Source: an uncultured Cryomorphaceae bacterium (lineage in GTDB: Bacteria; Bacteroidota; Bacteroidia; Flavobacteriales; Schleiferiaceae). From it: a DNA stretch of 64,000 nt. The position numbers were made by a program, and so were the translations under genes. The stretch lies in NCBI GenBank assembly GCA_913049845.1, contig CAJWZE010000003.1, forward strand, positions 1 to 64,000, written 5' to 3'. This document shows positions 58,245 to 64,000 of this stretch, one piece after another. The notes beneath the pieces are model-generated. The model made no database searches. It worked only from the letters and a program-made list of their open reading frames with translations, and was not told the DNA's origin. The first letter of the stretch is position 1; each line of letters begins with the position of its first letter.

Positions 58245-60284
58245 ATGAACACAGTTAAGAATTACATCCTTGGAAACTGGGAGGCAGGCAGCGGCGTGGA
58301 ATTCACGGCGCGCCATGCGATCACGGGTGCAGAATTTGCCACGGTGAGCTCAGAAGGATTGGATTACAAGGCCATTTTAGACTATGCCCGCAACGTCGGA
58401 GGTCCTGCCCTGCGAAAGATGACCTTTCAGGAGCGCGGTCGCATGCTCAAAGCACTGGCGCTGCATTTAACGTCTATTAAAAGCCAATTCTATGATGTGA
58501 GTTGGGCCACCGGGGCGACCAAGGTGGACAGCTGGATTGATATTGAAGGGGGAATTGGCAATTTATTCGCCAACGCATCACTTAGGCGCCAGTTTCCGGA
58601 CCTCACCTATTACGTCGATGGGGATCTCGTCCAATTATCGAAAGAGGGTACCTTCATCGGCCACCACATTATGGTTCCACGCCGCGGGGTAGCGGTGCAC
58701 ATCAACGCATTTAACTTCCCTATTTGGGGAATGCTCGAGAAAATAGCAGTAAATCTGATGGCGGGTGTTCCTGCCGTGGTAAAGCCTTCGGAATACACCT
58801 CCTACCTCACAGAAGCGATGGTCAAAGCCATCATCGACAGTGGTATTTTACCGGAAGGTGTCTTGCAGCTTGTGAGCGGTAAAGGACTTGGCATTCTCGA
58901 TCATGTCGACTTCCAGGATATCGTAACCTTCACGGGTTCTTCAGCCACCGGTCAGATGTTGCGCGGCCTTCCTCATTTGAACCAGCGCTCGGTGCCATTC
59001 AACCTGGAAGCAGATAGTTTGAATGCTGCGGTGCTAGGCCCAGACGTTACTCCAGAAGACCCAGAATTTACACTATTTGTTCGTGAAATGGCCAACGAAA
59101 TGACGGTGAAGGTAGGACAAAAATGTACTGCTATTCGCCGTGCTATGGTACCGGAATATTTGTTGTCCGCCGTTCAAGAAGCCGTAATAGAACGGTTGCA
59201 GAAGACAGTTATTGGAGATCCTCAGGCGGAGGGTGTACGAATGGGAGCTTTGGCAACGCATGACCAAATAGGTCGCATAGAGGCTGAGATGAACAAGCTG
59301 ATGGTCGAACAGGAACTGGTCTTTAATCCAGGCCTGGATATCGTAGGTGCTACGGACGCAGGTGCGTTTTACACGCCAAAGCTATTTGTCAACAGTGATC
59401 CATTCGCCAACACTAAGGTCCACGAGGTGGAGCCGTTCGGTCCAGTAAGTACTTTGATGCCGTACAAAACCATTGACGAGGCGGTCCAACTTACCGCTAT
59501 GGGACGCGGCTCCTTGGTGACTTCGTTTGTGAGCAAGAACACTTCTGATATTGTTGCGTTTACGGCTGAAGCGGCTGCCTATAACGGTCGTATTCACATC
59601 ATCAACGAAAAGATGGCTAAGGAAAGCACGGGTCACGGTTCGCCGATGCCCCTTATGAAGCACGGTGGTCCAGGACGCGCTGGTGGCGGTGAAGAAATGG
59701 GCGGTAAGCGCGGTGTATTGCATTATTTGTACCGTACAGCCATTCAAGGACACCCGGACGACATCACAGCTATTACGCAGCAGTACCAGCCAGGTGCATT
59801 ACGCCCAGAGGCCAAGCCGCACCTATTCCGTCAGCATTTTGAAGAACTAGAAATTGGTTCTACGGTGTATACCCCAAAGCATACGGTGACAGAATCAGAT
59901 ATTACGAATTTTGCTAATGTGAGCGGCGACAACTTCTATGCCCATATGGACGAGACATCTTTGGAAGGCACCATCTTCGAAGGTCGAGTAGCGCACGGAT
60001 ATTTCATCTTGAGCAAGGCCGCAGGATTGTTCGTTGAGGCGAAGAAAGGTCCGGTATTATTGAATTACGGTATCGATGAATGCCGATTTACCAAGCCGGT
60101 CTATCCGGGGGCAACCATCGGTGTAAAATTGACCGTAAAAGAAAAGATTGATCAAGAGAAGCGCAGTGAGGACGATGTAGCGAAGGGCATCGTGAAATAC
60201 TATGTAGAAGTATACGACGACACCGATGAGGTGGTAGCTGTGACGACTATCTTGACTATGGTTAAAAAACTAAACCAGAGCTGA
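58245..60284 (+). CDS. paaZ: Bifunctional oxepin-CoA hydrolase/3-oxo-5,6-dehydrosuberyl-CoA semialdehyde dehydrogenase
   Basis: N-terminal ALDH (VTFTGSSATG, LEADSLNA) plus C-terminal MaoC-like domain (DITNFANVSGDNFYAHMD). Confidence 0.95.
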   Translation: MNTVKNYILGNWEAGSGVEFTARHAITGAEFATVSSEGLDYKAILDYARNVGGPALRKMTFQERGRMLKALALHLTSIKSQFYDVSWATGATKVDSWIDIEGGIGNLFANASLRRQFPDLTYYVDGDLVQLSKEGTFIGHHIMVPRRGVAVHINAFNFPIWGMLEKIAVNLMAGVPAVVKPSEYTSYLTEAMVKAIIDSGILPEGVLQLVSGKGLGILDHVDFQDIVTFTGSSATGQMLRGLPHLNQRSVPFNLEADSLNAAVLGPDVTPEDPEFTLFVREMANEMTVKVGQKCTAIRRAMVPEYLLSAVQEAVIERLQKTVIGDPQAEGVRMGALATHDQIGRIEAEMNKLMVEQELVFNPGLDIVGATDAGAFYTPKLFVNSDPFANTKVHEVEPFGPVSTLMPYKTIDEAVQLTAMGRGSLVTSFVSKNTSDIVAFTAEAAAYNGRIHIINEKMAKESTGHGSPMPLMKHGGPGRAGGGEEMGGKRGVLHYLYRTAIQGHPDDITAITQQYQPGALRPEAKPHLFRQHFEELEIGSTVYTPKHTVTESDITNFANVSGDNFYAHMDETSLEGTIFEGRVAHGYFILSKAAGLFVEAKKGPVLLNYGIDECRFTKPVYPGATIGVKLTVKEKIDQEKRSEDDVAKGIVKYYVEVYDDTDEVVAVTTILTMVKKLNQS

Positions 60285-60324
60285 TGAATATTCTGCAGAA
60301 CACGATACCCAAATACTATAACCT

Positions 60325-61095
60325 ATGAACGAAGCAGTGAACCAAGGTGGTGTAAATGCAGCCATAGACGATCGCGGTTTAGCGACGGTAGAATTTTTCC
60401 ATCCATTATCTAATTCTTTACCAGGTAAGGTCCTTACAAAATTGGCCAATACTATCATCGAATTGGGTGAAAACGATCAAGTAAAACTCATCCTTGTGAA
60501 GAGTGCGGGCGAACGCACCTTTTGTGCCGGCGCAAGCTTCGATGAATTGATTGCAATAGAGGATTTAGAAAGAGGAAAGGTTTTTTTTAGCGGTTTTGCC
60601 AATGTCATTAACGCTATGCGTAAGTGTCCAAAGCTCATCATCGGTCGCGTTCAAGGCAAGGCCGTGGGCGGCGGTGTAGGCCTCGCTTCTTCGGTGGATT
60701 ATTGTTACGCGACTAAACACGCGGCAGTTAAGCTGAGCGAACTGGCCGTGGGCATAGGACCGTTTGTGGTGGGTCCAGCTTGTGAGCGCAAGCTTGGTTT
60801 GGCGGCTATGTCAGATTTGGCTATTAACTCCACGGAGTGGCGCTCTGCGGAGTGGGCGTTCCAGAACGGTTTATACAACGATATTTTCGAAGATACAGCA
60901 GCGATGGATACGGCCATTGAAGTTTTATCGGGCCGGCTATTAACCAAATCCGTACCCGCGATGCGCGGACTCAAGAAGGTCCTTTGGGAAGGCACGGAGC
61001 ATTGGGACGAGCTTCTTGCTGAGCGCGCCGCAATCAGTGGAGAATTAATCCTGAGCAAGGAAGCTAAAGACGCTATTAACGCATTTAAGACTTAA
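60325..61095 (+). CDS. Enoyl-CoA hydratase/isomerase family protein in paa block
   Basis: TFCAGASFDELIAIED; VQGKAVGGGVGLASSVDYCYATKHAAVKLSELAVGIGPF. Confidence 0.88.
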   Translation: MNEAVNQGGVNAAIDDRGLATVEFFHPLSNSLPGKVLTKLANTIIELGENDQVKLILVKSAGERTFCAGASFDELIAIEDLERGKVFFSGFANVINAMRKCPKLIIGRVQGKAVGGGVGLASSVDYCYATKHAAVKLSELAVGIGPFVVGPACERKLGLAAMSDLAINSTEWRSAEWAFQNGLYNDIFEDTAAMDTAIEVLSGRLLTKSVPAMRGLKKVLWEGTEHWDELLAERAAISGELILSKEAKDAINAFKT

Positions 61096-61106
61096 TAAAT
61101 AACCAT

Positions 61107-62195
61107 ATGTCTATTTTCGTTGGTCCGTTATTGTTGATACTGTTAGTTGGCATAGAGCTATTGGTTCTTAAAGCACTTAATAAGCCAATTCCCTGGGCAG
61201 AAGTCTCTATGAATTTAAATTCAGGACAAATTCTGCTATGGCTTGGAAGAGGCCTAGAGGTTTTAGGGTATTATTATTTAGCGACTTTAATACCATACCA
61301 ACTAACAGACGATTTGGGGTTTTTTTGGGTCTTACTGATTGCTTTTATTTTGTGGGACCACCAATTTTATTGGCTACATAATCTACACCATAAAGTCCCA
61401 CTACTTTGGTATATACACGAGGTACATCATCAAGGACAACACTTTAATTCCTCACTGGGAATAAGAAATTCATGGTTTTCTTCAATTTCATCGTTGCCAT
61501 TTTTTTTACCGCTAGTTTTAGTTGGCATTCCTGTTGAGGTATTTGTTTTAGTTTCTTCCGTTCATTATTTCGTGCAGTTTTATAATCACAACGATATAAT
61601 TAAACATCCAAAATGGATGGAAAAGATTTTCATTACGCCATCACTACATAAGGTACATCATGGAGTCAATATTGAGTACTTGAATAAAAACTGTGGAGGG
61701 ACATTTAGTATTTGGGATAGGATCTACGGAACTCATCAACAAGAACTTGAACATGTCAAAGTCAAATTGGGTATAAGAAAAGACTTTTCTACCGGCAGTC
61801 CGATTCTGGTAAATATTCTGCCGTTCTTAAAATCTCCAAGACCGAATGTAAAATTAAACAACAATCCATTGTTGAATTTTGCTTCTTTTTTACTTTATAT
61901 ACAGCTCTTATCGTTTATCGCAATACAGGAGCAGCTCACAATTGTATCGGGAACTGTTTTTGTTGTTTTTATCGTCTTGGGTACAGTTACACTTGGGTTA
62001 ATTCAGGAAGGAAAACGACACGGATGGTCACTGTGGATTTTGAACTTGACAGCATCAAGCTTGGCGATGAATTATATTGATTTGTTCGATTTTCAGCAAG
62101 TTATAGCTTCAGTTATTGCTACCATAGGCTATACATCTATTGTAGTATTCTGGAATTTATCTGGCCGAATTAAAAAAGGTCAAAGTCTATTTTAG
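61107..62195 (+). CDS. Sterol desaturase/fatty acid hydroxylase family protein
   Basis: Histidine boxes DHQFYWLHNLHH, HEVHH, HKVHHGVN; multi-TM. Confidence 0.9.
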   Translation: MSIFVGPLLLILLVGIELLVLKALNKPIPWAEVSMNLNSGQILLWLGRGLEVLGYYYLATLIPYQLTDDLGFFWVLLIAFILWDHQFYWLHNLHHKVPLLWYIHEVHHQGQHFNSSLGIRNSWFSSISSLPFFLPLVLVGIPVEVFVLVSSVHYFVQFYNHNDIIKHPKWMEKIFITPSLHKVHHGVNIEYLNKNCGGTFSIWDRIYGTHQQELEHVKVKLGIRKDFSTGSPILVNILPFLKSPRPNVKLNNNPLLNFASFLLYIQLLSFIAIQEQLTIVSGTVFVVFIVLGTVTLGLIQEGKRHGWSLWILNLTASSLAMNYIDLFDFQQVIASVIATIGYTSIVVFWNLSGRIKKGQSLF

Positions 62196-63259
62196 TACCC
62201 GTATTTACGTATGTACGCGTCAAGATGGTTGAAAGTTTTCTTGAGTAAATCGTCTCTTAGCTCCGGGTAAGAACCCGGGACATGACTTTTAACGGAGTCG
62301 AGGTATGTGCTAAGCTTTTCTTTTGAAAACCCCGTTATTTCTAAGCGTTTGAATATTGATTCAATAGTTGAATTTGGGTCATCATTTATATCATCAAAAG
62401 AGACTTCAATACGATTATGTTTAGGTATTAAGGCATACTCTTTTTCCCATCCATCTTCTAGCGCTTTATAGGTTTCGAGTAAAGTATTCTCTTTATTCTC
62501 TTTGAGTCTTGAGACATCACCAAAAGATTGCATTTCATACCAGACGGTGTAAAGGTTTAAGCTTGATTTAACAACGGGTACTGGATCTCTATGGATATGT
62601 ATAAACTTAGCATCGGGGTATAGTTCTAAAAGTGTTTGTATTCTTGAAGAATGAGCAGGGGATTTTAATATCAACCCTCTATTGCCGTGAGTTTTTCTGC
62701 CAAGCTTTAGCACAAACCTTAAGTGAATTGCTTTCCAGTCATCGATGTCTTTCTGCGGTAATGTTTTTAATGAGATACAGGATTTAAAGTATTCATCATT
62801 GAATGGAAAGGTTATTGACAGATACGGTGTTGCCGCACAGTAGCTAGCCATTGCAAGTTCATCTTCTTGGGGAGTATCAACGCTCATCCTCATTGTATCA
62901 AATAGTCGTTGATTCGGAGTAAACAACGAGACAATCGGTTTTAGCCAGGAGTTTGTAAAAAGAAAATGTGCTGGCATAGCACATTCATATGTAGTTGGTG
63001 CGATTAAATTTCCAGCAGCTTCAATAAGGTTATGTAAATGAGTTGTTCCCGAGCGATAGTGCCCTACGATAAAGATTATTTGTTTCGGACGCTGACCTTT
63101 ATAGAAAAAATCAGGAATTGCCAAAACAGAGTTTAACAAGCTTATCGGGACAAATAGAAATAGCTTTAACCAACCTCGAATACTTATGTTTCTGCCAAAT
63201 TTAATTGGGTACCTGAATAGCCTAGTGAAGGTTGTTCCGTAAAGAAATGAAACTTTCAT
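62192..63259 (-). CDS. Sulfotransferase family protein
   Basis: FIVGHYRSGTTHLHNLIE (5'-PSB-like loop) and FIHIHRDPVPVVKSSLNLY (3'-PB-like). Confidence 0.88.
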   Translation of the reverse strand: MKVSFLYGTTFTRLFRYPIKFGRNISIRGWLKLFLFVPISLLNSVLAIPDFFYKGQRPKQIIFIVGHYRSGTTHLHNLIEAAGNLIAPTTYECAMPAHFLFTNSWLKPIVSLFTPNQRLFDTMRMSVDTPQEDELAMASYCAATPYLSITFPFNDEYFKSCISLKTLPQKDIDDWKAIHLRFVLKLGRKTHGNRGLILKSPAHSSRIQTLLELYPDAKFIHIHRDPVPVVKSSLNLYTVWYEMQSFGDVSRLKENKENTLLETYKALEDGWEKEYALIPKHNRIEVSFDDINDDPNSTIESIFKRLEITGFSKEKLSTYLDSVKSHVPGSYPELRDDLLKKTFNHLDAYIRKYGY

Positions 63260-64000
63260 TGACTATAGATTTTAATCATTTCGCGCATCGTTATCAAAGA
63301 ACCCCGGGCAAAGATTTTTGACATCACCTCTTGGTCGCCCTCGACAGAAAGTTCCTTTTGTATTTCGGAGCACATTAAAACCAAAGTAACGGAATCACCA
63401 CCAAGGTCTGAGAACGCGACAGCGCTTTGGGTTAAACAGTCTTGCGTTTCCATATTTAGATGTTGAGACCAAGCATTTACGATTACGACATCTATATGAT
63501 TGTTCATAACAAAATTCTCCCCAACTGGCTGAGAATTTATTGAGTTAAAAAAGCCTTGTATTTCTTTTACCCATCTGTGTAGCCCTTCTCCAGCGTGCAC
63601 AGCTAGTCCGATTCTAGTTCCGTTTTCATGCGATAAGCACAATGCAGAATAGGGGCTTTGTGTGCCTATCATTGGGACTGGAATAAGGTCAATAGCATCA
63701 AGGTTAGGGGCAGAAAAATGCTGCAAGGATAAGCCTCCTAAATCAGAAATAAATCCACTAGCGAAATAGTAGCCGGTGAGTCGTGAAAACAGGTGAATAA
63801 GTTTAATGGAAGGGCGTAGCATCCAGTTGGGAAGGGTTTGAATCCTGAGTGAACTCAAACTATTGTTTAGTGGAGCCTTGTATTGAATTTGAAAGTTTAA
63901 TTGAGATGAAATATCCTCTAAAGAGTCTGTTGGTTGAACATTCAAATATATCGGGAGGGTCATATTTCCAAACCCGAATTTGCAAATTCCGAACTTCCTC
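63256..64000 (-). CDS. C-terminal part of condensation-like acyltransferase with terminal phosphopantetheine carrier domain (truncated by window end)
   Basis: Frame open to window edge (RKFGICKFGFGNMTLPIYLNVQP...); carrier motif VAFSDLGGDSVTLVLMCSEIQKELSVE. Confidence 0.7.
   Translation of the reverse strand, partial: RKFGICKFGFGNMTLPIYLNVQPTDSLEDISSQLNFQIQYKAPLNNSLSSLRIQTLPNWMLRPSIKLIHLFSRLTGYYFASGFISDLGGLSLQHFSAPNLDAIDLIPVPMIGTQSPYSALCLSHENGTRIGLAVHAGEGLHRWVKEIQGFFNSINSQPVGENFVMNNHIDVVIVNAWSQHLNMETQDCLTQSAVAFSDLGGDSVTLVLMCSEIQKELSVEGDQEVMSKIFARGSLITMREMIKIYSQ

Noticed and set aside
57507-58316. 269-aa ORF antisense to paaJ/paaY/paaZ
   Set aside because: Spans three well-supported + strand genes; His/Cys-rich composition typical of a shadow frame

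Overview
Bacteroidota (Flavobacteriia-like) chromosomal window, densely coded with short intergenic gaps. The left edge holds the 3' part of a phenylacetyl-CoA epoxidase operon (paaA', paaB, paaC). Next come a troA/troC/troD-type metal ABC system without an ATPase gene, an ALDH7-type dehydrogenase, a GSCFA protein and a decayed NUDIX gene. An AT-rich ~430 bp gap before rpiB contains three exact TTATNCACA DnaA boxes plus one near match. About 2 kb further on, two parS-type palindromes (GTTTCACGTGAAAC) lie inside a large membrane-protein gene, followed by ybeY and mnmG (gidA). Together these are the best discovery in the window: a likely chromosomal oriC with a centromere region. The core then runs pgk, pheS, pyk-rnc-fabF-acpP, purN, rnhA, a PorW/SprE-like T9SS lipoprotein, bactofilin, and atpZ-atpI-like-atpBEFHAG. 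It continues with a sensor kinase, crotonase, DUF819 protein, M28 peptidase, cytochrome c/YceI/beta-barrel cluster, AddA-like helicase, sodB and lpxH. A second, complete metal ABC system (DtxR/MntR, SBP, ATPase, two permeases, and an inserted outer-membrane beta-barrel) is followed by a second block of paa genes. The right edge has an AT-richer accessory cluster: fatty acid hydroxylase, sulfotransferase and a condensation-like/carrier protein cut by the window end. No rRNA, tRNA, CRISPR array or intact mobile element was recognised. Functions are assigned from recognition of sequence motifs, not from database searches.
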